From an uncultured Clostridia bacterium (GTDB lineage Bacteria; Bacillota; Clostridia; Oscillospirales; Acutalibacteraceae): a stretch of 13,757 nt of DNA. The stretch spans positions 1 through 13,757 of the forward strand of contig CANRAN010000021.1 of the NCBI GenBank assembly GCA_947628595.1. The letters run 5' to 3'. The position numbers and the translations under genes were made by a program. This document shows positions 13,518 through 13,757 of this stretch, one piece after another (the first letter of the stretch is position 1; each line of letters begins with the position of its first letter). Below the pieces are notes generated by a model. It did not search any database. It was not told where the DNA came from and saw nothing but the letters and a program-made list of their open reading frames with translations.

Positions 13518-13757
13518 TCAAAGCACCTCCGGAGCAAGGCTGAGGATCTTCATGTAATCATGATCACGAAGCTCCCTTGCTACCGGACCGAATATACGGG
13601 TACCCCTCGGGTTTTTATCTTCCTTTATGATAACGGCTGCATTCTCATCAAATCTGATGTATGTACCGTCGTCACGACGTACGCCCTTTGCCGAACGTAC
13701 AATTACTGCCTTTACGACATCGCCTTTTTTTACAACGCCGCCGGGTGCTGCCTTTTT
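13518..13757 (-). CDS. rplN: 50S ribosomal protein L14, 5' end missing
   Basis: Found by translating the last 240 bases of the window. The frame is open to the right edge and gives the C-terminal 79 residues of L14, a protein at the 30S-50S interface near bridge B5/B8. Readable blocks are KKGDVVKAVIVRSAKGVRR, DGTYIRFDENAAVII, NPRGTRIFGPVARELRD and the C-terminus MKILSLAPEVL, the standard L14 end. L14 is usually 122 residues, so about 43 N-terminal residues lie outside the window. It is the first gene of the visible operon segment. It should follow rpsQ, rpmC and rplP in the supercluster, which I cannot see. Confidence 0.96.
   Translation of the reverse strand, partial: KKAAPGGVVKKGDVVKAVIVRSAKGVRRDDGTYIRFDENAAVIIKEDKNPRGTRIFGPVARELRDHDYMKILSLAPEVL

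Noticed and set aside
1..13757. Mobile element, CRISPR array, toxin-antitoxin, phage or novel defence module
   Set aside because: No repeats, integrase or transposase frames, or foreign composition were seen; all intergenic DNA is short and explained by core gene regulation.

Overview
The window is a stretch of core chromosome from a low-to-mid-GC Firmicute. Clostridia is the best guess, possibly near Ruminococcus or Eubacterium siraeum in the Oscillospirales. The grounds are the Firmicute gene order (a small KOW gene between map and infA), strong AGGAGG ribosome binding sites, a zinc-type S14, an AMP-dependent pyruvate phosphate dikinase and a CpXC zinc protein. The placement below class level is a judgement from protein style, not from a search. 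Every gene I can support lies on the minus strand, so transcription runs from the right edge to the left.

From 13757 down to about 3595 lies the second half of the S10-spc-alpha ribosomal supercluster. In transcription order it reads rplN (5' end cut by the window), rplX, rplE, rpsZ (rpsN), rpsH, rplF, rplR, rpsE, rpmD, rplO, secY, adk, map, a KOW-domain gene, infA, rpmJ, rpsM, rpsK, rpsD, rpoA, rplQ. Gaps are 1 to 65 bases and I see no convincing internal terminator, so the set is probably one long operon. Its products are ribosomal proteins of both subunits, initiation factor 1, the RNA polymerase alpha subunit, the SecY channel, adenylate kinase and methionine aminopeptidase. The run ends at a textbook intrinsic terminator just after rplQ (3579-3630). 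rpmD (59 aa) and rpmJ (37 aa) are short genes found by direct translation.

A few bases past the terminator's T-run is a near-consensus promoter (3540-3568) that drives a 220-residue CpXC zinc-binding protein of unknown function. A 208-base AT-rich gap follows. It holds an extended -10 promoter with an UP-element-like A/T block, which serves ppdK (pyruvate, phosphate dikinase). ppdK is complete, and its stop codon is at the left edge.

There are no mobile elements, CRISPR arrays, tRNA or rRNA genes, and no new defence or biosynthetic system. The points worth a second look are modest: two poorly characterised small proteins (CpXC and KOW), TTG starts on infA, rpsE and secY, a rplO-secY junction spaced by one base, a zinc-free S4 beside zinc-ribbon L36, S14 and L24, and the architecture of the ppdK promoter.
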